Origin: Plasmopara viticola
Taxonomy: Eukaryota > Oomycota > Peronosporomycetes > Peronosporales > Peronosporaceae
Reading direction: 5' to 3'
Length of the DNA: 54,723 bases
Assembly: GCA_001695595.3 (NCBI GenBank)
Contig: MBPM02000231.1
Span: forward strand, 1 to 54,723
Each line of letters starts with the position of its first letter. Within the stretch, counting starts at the first letter, position 1. Shown here one piece after another: positions 1-12,502 of the stretch. The position numbers and the translations under genes were made by a program. The notes under the pieces were generated by a model that searched no databases, was not told the origin of the DNA, and saw only the letters and a program-made list of their open reading frames with translations.

Positions 1-594
1 ATAGAGCCCCAACGAAGTGTATAATCATTCTGTTGGAGCGCGGAGACGTTGTACGGCAACAGATACGTCCTTTTCTATCGCTCTAGACATGCACAGATGC
101 AATTGAGCCCCAACGAAGTGTATAATCATTCTGTTGGAGCGCTGAGACGTTGTACGGCAACGGATACGTCTTTTCTATCGCTCTAGACATGCACAGATGC
201 AATAGAGCCCCAACGAAGTGTATAATCATTCTGTTGGAGCGCGGAGACGTTGTACGGCAACAGATACGTCCTTTCTATCGCTCTAGACATGCACAGATGC
301 AATGAGCCCCAACGAAGTGTATAATCATTCTGTTGGAGCGCGAGACGTTGTACGGCAACAGATACGTCCTTTCTATCGCTCTAGACATGCACAGATGCAA
401 TAGAGCCCCAACGAAGTGTATAATCATTCTGTTGGAGCGCAGACGTTGTACGGCAACAGATACGTCTTTCTATCGCTCTAGACATGCACAGATGCAATAG
501 AGCCCCAACGAAGTGTATAATCATTCTGTTGGAGCGCGAGACGTTGTACGGCAACGGATACGTCTTTCTATCGCTCTAGACATGCACAGATGCA
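1..594. repeat. Left-end monomers with older-type markers
   Basis: Six monomers (97-101 bp) that are less uniform than the core. Monomer 1 ends in GATGCAATTGAG with an extra T in the CCTTTTCT tract. Monomer 2 (102-201) has GCGCTGAGACG, CAACGGATACG and TCTTTTCT. The monomer at 302 lacks a base at its start (ATGAGCCCC), and the one at 400 has GCGCAGACG. ATTGAG, GCGCTGAG, CAACGG and CTTTTCT are characteristic of the diverged right half of the window. These copies therefore look like a remnant of, or approach to, an older layer on the left side. Confidence 0.75.
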
Positions 595-3500
595 ATAGAG
601 CCCCAACGAAGTGTATAATCATTCTGTTGGAGCGCGGAGACGTTGTACGGCAACAGATACGTCCTTTCTATCGCTCTAGACATGCACAGATGCAATAGAG
701 CCCCAACGAAGTGTATAATCATTCTGTTGGAGCGCGAGACGTTGTACGGCAACAGATACGTCCTTTCTATCGCTCTAGACATGCACAGATGCAATAGAGC
801 CCCAACGAAGTGTATAATCATTCTGTTGGAGCGCGAGACGTTGTACGGCAACAGATACGTCCTTTCTATCGCTCTAGACATGCACAGATGCAATAGAGCC
901 CCAACGAAGTGTATAATCATTCTGTTGGAGCGCGGAGACGTTGTACGGCAACAGATACGTCCTTTCTATCGCTCTAGACATGCACAGATGCAATAGAGCC
1001 CCAACGAAGTGTATAATCATTCTGTTGGAGCGCGGACGTTGTACGGCAACAGATACGTCCTTTCTATCGCTCTAGACATGCACAGATGCAATAGAGCCCC
1101 AACGAAGTGTATAATCATTCTGTTGGAGCGCGGAGACGTTGTACGGCAACAGATACGTCCTTTCTATCGCTCTAGACATGCACAGATGCAATAGAGCCCC
1201 AACGAAGTGTATAATCATTCTGTTGGAGCGCGAGACGTTGTACGGCAACAGATACGTCCTTTCTATCGCTCTAGACATGCACAGATGCAATAGAGCCCCA
1301 ACGAAGTGTATAATCATTCTGTTGGAGCGCGAGACGTTGTACGGCAACGATACGTCCTTTCTATCGCTCTAGACATGCACAGATGCAATAGAGCCCCAAC
1401 GAAGTGTATAATCATTCTGTTGGAGCGCGGAGACGTTGTACGGCAACAGATACGTCCTTTCTATCGCTCTAGACATGCACAGATGCAATAGAGCCCCAAC
1501 GAAGTGTATAATCATTCTGTTGGAGCGCGAGACGTTGTACGGCAACATACGTCCTTTCTATCGCTCTAGACATGCACAGATGCAATAGAGCCCCAACGAA
1601 GTGTATAATCATTCTGTTGGAGCGCGGAGTTGTACGGCAACAGATACGTCCTTTCTATCGCTCTAGACATGCACAGATGCAATAGAGCCCCAACGAAGTG
1701 TATAATCATTCTGTTGGAGCGCGAGACGTTGTACGGCAACAGATACGTCCTTTCTATCGCTCTAGACATGCACAGATGCAATAGAGCCCCAACGAAGTGT
1801 ATAATCATTCTGTTGGAGCGCGAGACGTTGTACGGCAACATACGTCCTTTCTATCGCTCTAGACATGCACAGATGCAATAGAGCCCCAACGAAGTGTATA
1901 ATCATTCTGTTGGAGCGCGGACGTTGTACGGCAACAGATACGTCCTTTCTATCGCTCTAGACATGCACAGATGCAATAGAGCCCCAACGAAGTGTATAAT
2001 CATTCTGTTGGAGCGCGAGACGTTGTACGGCAACGATACGTCCTTTCTATCGCTCTAGACATGCACAGATGCAATAGAGCCCCAACGAAGTGTATAATCA
2101 TTCTGTTGGAGCGCGGAGACGTTGTACGGCAACATACGTCCTTTCTATCGCTCTAGACATGCACAGATGCAATAGAGCCCCAACGAAGTGTATAATCATT
2201 CTGTTGGAGCGCGAGACGTTGTACGGCAACAGATACGTCCTTTCTATCGCTCTAGACATGCACAGATGCAATAGAGCCCCAACGAAGTGTATAATCATTC
2301 TGTTGGAGCGAGACGTTGTACGGCAACGATACGTCCTTTCTATCGCTCTAGACATGCACAGATGCAATAGAGCCCCAACGAAGTGTATAATCATTCTGTT
2401 GGAGCGCGGACGTTGTACGGCAACAGATACGTCCTTTCTATCGCTCTAGACATGCACAGATGCAATAGAGCCCCAACGAAGTGTATAATCATTCTGTTGG
2501 AGCGCGGACGTTGTACGGCAACAGATACGTCCTTTCTATCGCTCTAGACATGCACAGATGCAATAGAGCCCCAACGAAGTGTATAATCATTCTGTTGGAG
2601 CGCGGAGACGTTGTACGGCAACGATACGTCCTTTCTATCGCTCTAGACATGCACAGATGCAATAGAGCCCCAACGAAGTGTATAATCATTCTGTTGGAGC
2701 GCGGAGACGTTGTACGGCAACGATACGTCCTTTCTATCGCTCTAGACATGCACAGATGCAATAGAGCCCCAACGAAGTGTATAATCATTCTGTTGGAGCG
2801 CGGAGACGTTGTACGGCAACGATACGTCCTTTCTATCGCTCTAGACATGCACAGATGCAATAGAGCCCCAACGAAGTGTATAATCATTCTGTTGGAGCGC
2901 GAGACGTTGTACGGCAACGATACGTCCTTTCTATCGCTCTAGACATGCACAGATGCAATAGAGCCCCAACGAAGTGTATAATCATTCTGTTGGAGCGCGG
3001 ACGTTGTACGGCAACAGATACGTCCTTTCTATCGCTCTAGACATGCACAGATGCAATAGAGCCCCAACGAAGTGTATAATCATTCTGTTGGAGCGCGAGA
3101 CGTTGTACGGCAACGATACGTCCTTTCTATCGCTCTAGACATGCACAGATGCAATAGAGCCCCAACGAAGTGTATAATCATTCTGTTGGAGCGCGAGACG
3201 TTGTACGGCAACGATACGTCCTTTCTATCGCTCTAGACATGCACAGATGCAATAGAGCCCCAACGAAGTGTATAATCATTCTGTTGGAGCGCGAGACGTT
3301 GTACGGCAACAGATACGTCCTTTCTATCGCTCTAGACATGCACAGATGCAATAGAGCCCCAACGAAGTGTATAATCATTCTGTTGGAGCGCGAGACGTTG
3401 TACGGCAACAGATACGTCCTTTCTATCGCTCTAGACATGCACAGATGCAATAGAGCCCCAACGAAGTGTATAATCATTCTGTTGGAGCGCGAGACGTTGT

Positions 3501-4238
3501 ACGGCAACGATACGTCCTTTCTATCGCTCTAGACATGCACAGATGCAATAGAGCCCCAACGAAGTGTATAATCATTCTGTTGGAGCGCGGAGACGTTGTA
3601 CGGCAACAGATACGTCCTTTCTATCGCTCTAGACATGCACAGATGCAATAGAGCCCCAACGAAGTGTATAATCATTCTGTTGGAGCGCGGAGACGTTGTA
3701 CGGCAACAGATACGTCCTTTCTATCGCTCTAGACATGCACAGATGCAATAGAGCCCCAACGAAGTGTATAATCATTCTGTTGGAGCGCGAGACGTTGTAC
3801 GGCAACAGATACGTCCTTTCTATCGCTCTAGACATGCACAGATGCAATAGAGCCCCAACGAAGTGTATAATCATTCTGTTGGAGCGCGAGACGTTGTACG
3901 GCAACGATACGTCCTTTCTATCGCTCTAGACATGCACAGATGCAATAGAGCCCCAACGAAGTGTATAATCATTCTGTTGGAGCGCGAGACGTTGTACGGC
4001 AACAGATACGTCCTTTCTATCGCTCTAGACATGCATAGATGCAATAGAGCCCCAACGAAGTGTATAATCATTCTGTTGGAGCGCGGAGACGTTGTACGGC
4101 AACGATACGTCCTTTCTATCGCTCTAGACATGCACAGATGCAATAGAGCCCCAACGAAGTGTATAATCATTCTGTTGGAGCGCGGAGACGTTGTACGGCA
4201 ACGATACGTCCTTTCTATCGCTCTAGACATGCACAGAT
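595..4238. repeat. Homogenised subfamily A array, segment 1
   Basis: About 37 near-identical monomers. Substitutions are almost absent (one is CATGCATAGATG near 4,033), but small deletions are frequent. GCGCGGACG forms (loss of AG) lie near 1,031, 1,917, 2,405, 2,505 and 2,997. CAACATACG forms (loss of AG) lie near 1,545, 1,836 and 2,131. A GCGCGGAGTTG form (loss of ACG) lies near 1,623. The unusual density of 97-98 bp forms distinguishes this stretch from the more regular 12.5-35 kb block. Confidence 0.9.
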
Positions 4239-4461
4239 GAGCAATGTAGAGCCCCAACGAACGTGCTCTAGACATGCAATGCATTCATTCTGTTGGAGCG
4301 CGGAGACGTTATACGGCAACAGATACGTCCTTTCTATCGCTCTAGACATGCATAGATGCAATTGAGCCCGAAATAAAGTTTATAGTCATTCTGTAGGAGC
4401 GCGGAGACGTTGTACGGCAACAGATACGTCCTTTCTATCGCTCTAGACATGCACAGATGCA
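4239..4461. repeat. Chimeric and diverged monomers inside the core
   Basis: The monomer at about 4,239-4,300 has a GAGCAATGTAGAGCC start, then jumps from the AACGAA part of the unit to GCTCTAGACATGCAAT and back to GCATTCATTCTG, so two pieces of the monomer are joined out of order. The rest of that copy has GTTATACGG, a subfamily B marker, and CATGCATAGATG. The next copy (4,361-4,461) reads ATTGAGCCCGAAATAAAG, then TTTATAGTCATTCTGTAGG. This is the most diverged spot in the left third of the array. It probably marks an old monomer pair or a recombination scar trapped by the expansion. Confidence 0.85.
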
Positions 4462-4757
4462 ATAGAGCCCCAACGAAGTGTATAATCATTCTGTTGGAGC
4501 GCGAGACGTTGTACGGCAACGATACGTCCTTTCTATCGCTCTAGACATGCACAGATGCAATAGAGCCCCAACGAAGTGTATAATCATTCTGTTGGAGCGC
4601 GAGACGTTGTACGGCAACAGATACGTCCTTTCTATCGCTCTAGACATGCACAGATGCAATAGAGCCCCAACGAAGTGTATAATCATTCTGTTGGAGCGCG
4701 GAGACGTTGTACGGCAACGATACGTCCTTTCTATCGCTCTAGACATGCACAGATGCA

Positions 4758-4846
4758 ATAGAGCCCCAACGAAGTGTATAATCATTCTGAGACGTTGTAC
4801 GGCAACAGATACGTCCTTTCTATCGCTCTAGACATGCACAGATGCA
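4758..4846. repeat. Deleted monomer (89 bp)
   Basis: The sequence reads CATTCTGAGACGTTG where other copies have CATTCTG, then TTGGAGCGCGG, then AGACGTTG. About 11 bp just before the hairpin arm have been lost. Flanking copies are normal subfamily A. Confidence 0.9.
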
Positions 4847-5243
4847 ATAGAGCCCCAACGAAGTGTATAATCATTCTGTTGGAGCGCGGAGACGTTGTAC
4901 GGCAACAGATACGTCCTTTCTATCGCTCTAGACATGCACAGATGCAATAGAGCCCCAACGAAGTGTATAATCATTCTGTTGGAGCGCGGAGACGTTGTAC
5001 GGCAACGATACGTCCTTTCTATCGCTCTAGACATGCACAGATGCAATAGAGCCCCAACGAAGTGTATAATCATTCTGTTGGAGCGCGAGACGTTGTACGG
5101 CAACAGATACGTCCTTTCTATCGCTCTAGACATGCACAGATGCAATAGAGCCCCAACGAAGTGTATAATCATTCTGTTGGAGCGCGAGACGTTGTACGGC
5201 AACAGATACGTCCTTTCTATCGCTCTAGACATGCACAGATGCA

Positions 5244-5335
5244 ATAGAGCCCCAACGAAGTGTATAATCATTCTGTTGGAGCGCTTGTACGGCAACGATA
5301 CGTCCTTTCTATCGCTCTAGACATGCACAGATGCA
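5244..5335. repeat. Deleted monomer (92 bp)
   Basis: The copy reads GGAGCGCTTGTACGG, lacking the GGAGACG part between GCGC and TTGTACGG. The rest matches the core, with the CAACGATACG form at the second indel site. Confidence 0.9.
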
Positions 5336-6920
5336 ATAGAGCCCCAACGAAGTGTATAATCATTCTGTTGGAGCGCGAGACGTTGTACGGCAACAGATAC
5401 GTCCTTTCTATCGCTCTAGACATGCACAGATGCAATAGAGCCCCAACGAAGTGTATAATCATTCTGTTGGAGCGCGGAGACGTTGTACGGCAACGATACG
5501 TCCTTTCTATCGCTCTAGACATGCACAGATGCAATAGAGCCCCAACGAAGTGTATAATCATTCTGTTGGAGCGCGGAGACGTTGTACGGCAACAGATACG
5601 TCCTTTCTATCGCTCTAGACATGCACAGATGCAATAGAGCCCCAACGAAGTGTATAATCATTCTGTTGGAGCGCGAGACGTTGTACGGCAACGATACGTC
5701 CTTTCTATCGCTCTAGACATGCACAGATGCAATAGAGCCCCAACGAAGTGTATAATCATTCTGTTGGAGCGCGGAGACGTTGTACGGCAACAGATACGTC
5801 CTTTCTATCGCTCTAGACATGCACAGATGCAATAGAGCCCCAACGAAGTGTATAATCATTCTGTTGGAGCGCGGAGACGTTGTACGGCAACAGATACGTC
5901 CTTTCTATCGCTCTAGACATGCACAGATGCAATAGAGCCCCAACGAAGTGTATAATCATTCTGTTGGAGCGCGAGACGTTGTACGGCAACGATACGTCCT
6001 TTCTATCGCTCTAGACATGCACAGATGCAATAGAGCCCCAACGAAGTGTATAATCATTCTGTTGGAGCGCGGAGACGTTGTACGGCAACAGATACGTCCT
6101 TTCTATCGCTCTAGACATGCACAGATGCAATAGAGCCCCAACGAAGTGTATAATCATTCTGTTGGAGCGCGGAGACGTTGTACGGCAACGATACGTCCTT
6201 TCTATCGCTCTAGACATGCACAGATGCAATAGAGCCCCAACGAAGTGTATAATCATTCTGTTGGAGCGCGGAGACGTTGTACGGCAACGATACGTCCTTT
6301 CTATCGCTCTAGACATGCACAGATGCAATAGAGCCCCAACGAAGTGTATAATCATTCTGTTGGAGCGCGGAGACGTTGTACGGCAACATACGTCCTTTCT
6401 ATCGCTCTAGACATGCACAGATGCAATAGAGCCCCAACGAAGTGTATAATCATTCTGTTGGAGCGCGAGACGTTGTACGGCAACGATACGTCCTTTCTAT
6501 CGCTCTAGACATGCACAGATGCAATAGAGCCCCAACGAAGTGTATAATCATTCTGTTGGAGCGCGAGACGTTGTACGGCAACGGATACGTCCTTTCTATC
6601 GCTCTAGACATGCACAGATGCAATAGAGCCCCAACGAAGTGTATAATCATTCTGTTGGAGCGCGGAGACGTTGTACGGCAACGATACGTCCTTTCTATCG
6701 CTCTAGACATGCACAGATGCAATAGAGCCCCAACGAAGTGTATAATCATTCTGTTGGAGCGCGGAGACGTTGTACGGCAACAGATACGTCCTTTCTATCG
6801 CTCTAGACATGCACAGATGCAATAGAGCCCCAACGAAGTGTATAATCATTCTGTTGGAGCGCGAGACGTTGTACGGCAACAGATACGTCCTTTCTATCGC
6901 TCTAGACATGCACAGATGCA

Positions 6921-7008
6921 ACGAAGTGTATAATCATTCTGTTGGAGCGCGGAGACGTTGTACGGCAACGATACGTCCTTTCTATCGCTCTAGACATGCA
7001 CAGATGCA
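6921..7008. repeat. Monomer lacking its first ~11 bp (88 bp)
   Basis: The preceding CAGATGCA is joined directly to ACGAAGTGTATAATC, so ATAGAGCCCCA is missing. This is the only clean deletion I found at this part of the unit in the core. Confidence 0.9.
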
Positions 7009-9480
7009 ATAGAGCCCCAACGAAGTGTATAATCATTCTGTTGGAGCGCGAGACGTTGTACGGCAACGATACGTCCTTTCTATCGCTCTAGACATGCACA
7101 GATGCAATAGAGCCCCAACGAAGTGTATAATCATTCTGTTGGAGCGCGGAGACGTTGTACGGCAACAGATACGTCCTTTCTATCGCTCTAGACATGCACA
7201 GATGCAATAGAGCCCCAACGAAGTGTATAATCATTCTGTTGGAGCGCGAGACGTTGTACGGCAACAGATACGTCCTTTCTATCGCTCTAGACATGCACAG
7301 ATGCAATAGAGCCCCAACGAAGTGTATAATCATTCTGTTGGAGCGCGGACGTTGTACGGCAAGATACGTCCTTTCTATCGCTCTAGACATGCACAGATGC
7401 AATAGAGCCCCAACGAAGTGTATAATCATTCTGTTGGAGCGCGAGACGTTGTACGGCAACAGATACGTCCTTTCTATCGCTCTAGACATGCACAGATGCA
7501 ATAGAGCCCCAACGAAGTGTATAATCATTCTGTTGGAGCGCGAGACGTTGTACGGCAACAGATACGTCCTTTCTATCGCTCTAGACATGCACAGATGCAA
7601 TAGAGCCCCAACGAAGTGTATAATCATTCTGTTGGAGCGCGAGACGTTGTACGGCAACGATACGTCCTTTCTATCGCTCTAGACATGCACAGATGCAATA
7701 GAGCCCCAACGAAGTGTATAATCATTCTGTTGGAGCGCGAGACGTTGTACGGCAACAGATACGTCCTTTCTATCGCTCTAGACATGCACAGATGCAATAG
7801 AGCCCCAACGAAGTGTATAATCATTCTGTTGGAGCGCGAGACGTTGTACGGCAACAGATACGTCCTTTCTATCGCTCTAGACATGCACAGATGCAATAGA
7901 GCCCCAACGAAGTGTATAATCATTCTGTTGGAGCGCGGAGACGTTGTACGGCAACGATACGTCCTTTCTATCGCTCTAGACATGCACAGATGCAATAGAG
8001 CCCCAACGAAGTGTATAATCATTCTGTTGGAGCGCGGAGACGTTGTACGGCAACGATACGTCCTTTCTATCGCTCTAGACATGCACAGATGCAATAGAGC
8101 CCCAACGAAGTGTATAATCATTCTGTTGGAGCGCGGAGACGTTGTACGGCAACAGATACGTCCTTTCTATCGCTCTAGACATGCACAGATGCAATAGAGC
8201 CCCAACGAAGTGTATAATCATTCTGTTGGAGCGCGGAGACGTTGTACGGCAACGATACGTCCTTTCTATCGCTCTAGACATGCACAGATGCAATAGAGCC
8301 CCAACGAAGTGTATAATCATTCTGTTGGAGCGCGAGACGTTGTACGGCAACAGATACGTCCTTTCTATCGCTCTAGACATGCACAGATGCAATAGAGCCC
8401 CAACGAAGTGTATAATCATTCTGTTGGAGCGCGGAGACGTTGTACGGCAACGATACGTCCTTTCTATCGCTCTAGACATGCACAGATGCAATAGAGCCCC
8501 AACGAAGTGTATAATCATTCTGTTGGAGCGCGAGACGTTGTACGGCAACAGATACGTCCTTTCTATCGCTCTAGACATGCACAGATGCAATAGAGCCCCA
8601 ACGAAGTGTATAATCATTCTGTTGGAGCGCGAGACGTTGTACGGCAACAGATACGTCCTTTCTATCGCTCTAGACATGCACAGATGCAATAGAGCCCCAA
8701 CGAAGTGTATAATCATTCTGTTGGAGCGCGGAGACGTTGTACGGCAACGATACGTCCTTTCTATCGCTCTAGACATGCACAGATGCAATAGAGCCCCAAC
8801 GAAGTGTATAATCATTCTGTTGGAGCGCGGAGACGTTGTACGGCAACGATACGTCCTTTCTATCGCTCTAGACATGCACAGATGCAATAGAGCCCCAACG
8901 AAGTGTATAATCATTCTGTTGGAGCGCGAGACGTTGTACGGCAACAGATACGTCCTTTCTATCGCTCTAGACATGCACAGATGCAATAGAGCCCCAACGA
9001 AGTGTATAATCATTCTGTTGGAGCGCGGAGACGTTGTACGGCAACAGATACGTCCTTTCTATCGCTCTAGACATGCACAGATGCAATAGAGCCCCAACGA
9101 AGTGTATAATCATTCTGTTGGAGCGCGAGACGTTGTACGGCAACAGATACGTCCTTTCTATCGCTCTAGACATGCACAGATGCAATAGAGCCCCAACGAA
9201 GTGTATAATCATTCTGTTGGAGCGCGAGACGTTGTACGGCAACAGATACGTCCTTTCTATCGCTCTAGACATGCACAGATGCAATAGAGCCCCAACGAAG
9301 TGTATAATCATTCTGTTGGAGCGCGAGACGTTGTACGGCAACAGATACGTCCTTTCTATCGCTCTAGACATGCACAGATGCAATAGAGCCCCAACGAAGT
9401 GTATAATCATTCTGTTGGAGCGCGAGACGTTGTACGGCAACGATACGTCCTTTCTATCGCTCTAGACATGCACAGATGCA

Positions 9481-9579
9481 ACAGAGCCCCATCGAAGTGT
9501 ATAATCATTCTGTTGGAGCCGGAGACGTTGTACGGCAACGGATACGTCTTTTGTATCGCTCTAGACATGAACAGATGCA
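9481..9579. repeat. Isolated old-type monomer within the homogeneous core
   Basis: This copy differs from its neighbours at several places: ACAGAGCCCCATCG, GGAGCCGGAGACG, CAACGGATACG, TCTTTTGTATCG and GACATGAACAG. The ACAGAG, CAACGG and CTTTTGTATCG states are typical of subfamily B at 38-44 kb. The following copy starts with ACAGAG but is otherwise core type, which suggests a conversion tract boundary there. Confidence 0.85.
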
Positions 9580-10966
9580 ACAGAGCCCCAACGAAGTGTA
9601 TAATCATTCTGTTGGAGCGCGAGACGTTGTACGGCAACGATACGTCCTTTCTATCGCTCTAGACATGCACAGATGCAATAGAGCCCCAACGAAGTGTATA
9701 ATCATTCTGTTGGAGCGCGGAGACGTTGTACGGCAACGATACGTCCTTTCTATCGCTCTAGACATGCACAGATGCAATAGAGCCCCAACGAAGTGTATAA
9801 TCATTCTGTTGGAGCGCGAGACGTTGTACGGCAACAGATACGTCCTTTCTATCGCTCTAGACATGCACAGATGCAATAGAGCCCCAACGAAGTGTATAAT
9901 CATTCTGTTGGAGCGCGGAGACGTTGTACGGCAACAGATACGTCCTTTCTATCGCTCTAGACATGCACAGATGCAATAGAGCCCCAACGAAGTGTATAAT
10001 CATTCTGTTGGAGCGCGGAGACGTTGTACGGCAACAGATACGTCCTTTCTATCGCTCTAGACATGCACAGATGCAATAGAGCCCCAACGAAGTGTATAAT
10101 CATTCTGTTGGAGCGCGGAGACGTTGTACGGCAACGATACGTCCTTTCTATCGCTCTAGACATGCACAGATGCAATAGAGCCCCAACGAAGTGTATAATC
10201 ATTCTGTTGGAGCGCGAGACGTTGTACGGCAACAGATACGTCCTTTCTATCGCTCTAGACATGCACAGATGCAATAGAGCCCCAACGAAGTGTATAATCA
10301 TTCTGTTGGAGCGCGGAGACGTTGTACGGCAACAGATACGTCCTTTCTATCGCTCTAGACATGCACAGATGCAATAGAGCCCCAACGAAGTGTATAATCA
10401 TTCTGTTGGAGCGCGGAGACGTTGTACGGCAACATACGTCCTTTCTATCGCTCTAGACATGCACAGATGCAATAGAGCCCCAACGAAGTGTATAATCATT
10501 CTGTTGGAGCGCGAGACGTTGTACGGCAACAGATACGTCCTTTCTATCGCTCTAGACATGCACAGATGCAATAGAGCCCCAACGAAGTGTATAATCATTC
10601 TGTTGGAGCGCGAGACGTTGTACGGCAACGATACGTCCTTTCTATCGCTCTAGACATGCACAGATGCAATAGAGCCCCAACGAAGTGTATAATCATTCTG
10701 TTGGAGCGCGGAGACGTTGTACGGCAACAGATACGTCCTTTCTATCGCTCTAGACATGCACAGATGCAATAGAGCCCCAACGAAGTGTATAATCATTCTG
10801 TTGGAGCGCGAGACGTTGTACGGCAACAGATACGTCCTTTCTATCGCTCTAGACATGCACAGATGCAATAGAGCCCCAACGAAGTGTATAATCATTCTGT
10901 TGGAGCGCGAGACGTTGTACGGCAACAGATACGTCCTTTCTATCGCTCTAGACATGCACAGATGCA
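9580..10966. repeat. Homogenised subfamily A array, segment 3
   Basis: About 14 regular copies, 98-100 bp, in the four common indel states, with one CAACATACG form near 10,431. Apart from the ACAGAG start of the first copy, I saw no diverged monomer. Confidence 0.92.
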
Positions 10967-11234
10967 ATAGAGCCCCAACGAAGTGTATAATCATTCTGTT
11001 GGAGCTTGTTACGTCCTTTCTATCGCTCTAGACATGCAGATGCAATAGAGCCCCAACGAAGTGTATAATCATTCTGTTGGCGTTGTACGGCAACAGATAC
11101 GTCTTTTCTATCGCTCTAGACATGCATAGATGCAATTGAGCCCCAACGAAGTGTATAATCATTCTGTTGGAGCGCTGAGACGTTGTACGGCAACAGATAC
11201 GTCCTTTCTATCGCTCTAGACATGCACAGATGCA
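10967..11234. repeat. Cluster of three damaged or old-type monomers
   Basis: Copy 1 (10,967-11,044, 78 bp) jumps from GGAGC to TTGTTACGTCC and has CATGCAGATG. Copy 2 (11,045-11,134, 90 bp) jumps from CTGTTGG to CGTTGTACGG and carries TCTTTTCT and CATGCATAGATGCA. Copy 3 starts ATTGAG and has GCGCTGAGACG, both subfamily C-like states. Deletions and old markers together suggest a remnant layer enclosed by core expansion. Confidence 0.87.
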
Positions 11235-12423
11235 ATAGAGCCCCAACGAAGTGTATAATCATTCTGTTGGAGCGCGGAGACGTTGTACGGCAACAGATAC
11301 GTCCTTTCTATCGCTCTAGACATGCACAGATGCAATAGAGCCCCAACGAAGTGTATAATCATTCTGTTGGAGCGCGGAGACGTTGTACGGCAACGATACG
11401 TCCTTTCTATCGCTCTAGACATGCACAGATGCAATAGAGCCCCAACGAAGTGTATAATCATTCTGTTGGAGCGCGAGACGTTGTACGGCAACAGATACGT
11501 CCTTTCTATCGCTCTAGACATGCACAGATGCAATAGAGCCCCAACGAAGTGTATAATCATTCTGTTGGAGCGCGGAGACGTTGTACGGCAACATACGTCC
11601 TTTCTATCGCTCTAGACATGCACAGATGCAATAGAGCCCCAACGAAGTGTATAATCATTCTGTTGGAGCGCGGAGACGTTGTACGGCAACGATACGTCCT
11701 TTCTATCGCTCTAGACATGCACAGATGCAATAGAGCCCCAACGAAGTGTATAATCATTCTGTTGGAGCGCGGAGACGTTGTACGGCAACAGATACGTCCT
11801 TTCTATCGCTCTAGACATGCACAGATGCAATAGAGCCCCAACGAAGTGTATAATCATTCTGTTGGAGCGCGGAGACGTTGTACGGCAACATACGTCCTTT
11901 CTATCGCTCTAGACATGCACAGATGCAATAGAGCCCCAACGAAGTGTATAATCATTCTGTTGGAGCGCGAGACGTTGTACGGCAACAGATACGTCCTTTC
12001 TATCGCTCTAGACATGCACAGATGCAATAGAGCCCCAACGAAGTGTATAATCATTCTGTTGGAGCGCGGAGACGTTGTACGGCAACAGATACGTCCTTTC
12101 TATCGCTCTAGACATGCACAGATGCAATAGAGCCCCAACGAAGTGTATAATCATTCTGTTGGAGCGCGGAGACGTTGTACGGCAACAGATACGTCCTTTC
12201 TATCGCTCTAGACATGCACAGATGCAATAGAGCCCCAACGAAGTGTATAATCATTCTGTTGGAGCGCGAGACGTTGTACGGCAACAGATACGTCCTTTCT
12301 ATCGCTCTAGACATGCACAGATGCAATAGAGCCCCAACGAAGTGTATAATCATTCTGTTGGAGCGCGGAGACGTTGTACGGCAACGATACGTCTTTCTAT
12401 CGCTCTAGACATGCACAGATGCA
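11235..12423. repeat. Homogenised subfamily A array, segment 4
   Basis: About 12 copies of near-identical core monomers. CAACATACG forms lie near 11,591 and 11,887. The last copy has a single C in the CTTTCT tract (TACGTCTTTC, near 12,390). Confidence 0.92.
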
Positions 12424-12502
12424 ATAGAGCCCCAACGAAGTGTATAATCATTCTGTTTTGTACGGCTACGTCTTTCTATCGCTCTAGACATGCACAGATG
12501 CA
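12424..12502. repeat. Truncated monomer (79 bp)
   Basis: The copy runs CATTCTGTTTTGTACGGC and then TACGTCTTTC. GGAGCGCGGAGACG is missing, as is the CAACAGA part after the hairpin loop. Two deletions lie on the two sides of the hairpin centre in the same copy. Confidence 0.9.

Larger units (their letters stand above)
4462..9480. repeat. Homogenised subfamily A array, segment 2
   Basis: About 50 near-identical monomers in the A, B, C and D indel states. From about 7,616 to 9,440 the copies are nearly all 99-bp B or C forms with a few 98- and 100-bp ones. Both strands therefore stay open over long stretches with a 33-residue period; this reflects unit length and is not evidence of coding. Shortened copies are listed separately (4,758; 5,244; 6,921). 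A double-deletion copy (GCGCGGACG with GGCAAGATACG) lies at about 7,341-7,370. Confidence 0.93.

Noticed and set aside
4239..4300. Transposon insertion at the odd junction
   Set aside because: All bases can be derived from rearranged parts of the monomer; no terminal repeats, target duplication or foreign sequence is present.
8075..9089. Open reading frames of over 300 codons on both strands with a ~33-residue repeat (also many shorter ones elsewhere)
   Set aside because: They arise because B and C monomers are 99 bp, a multiple of three, and the unit lacks in-frame stops in some frames. Both strands are open over the same bases, frames break at each 98- or 100-bp copy, and no frame is conserved across subfamilies. 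No promoter, splice or family signal supports coding.
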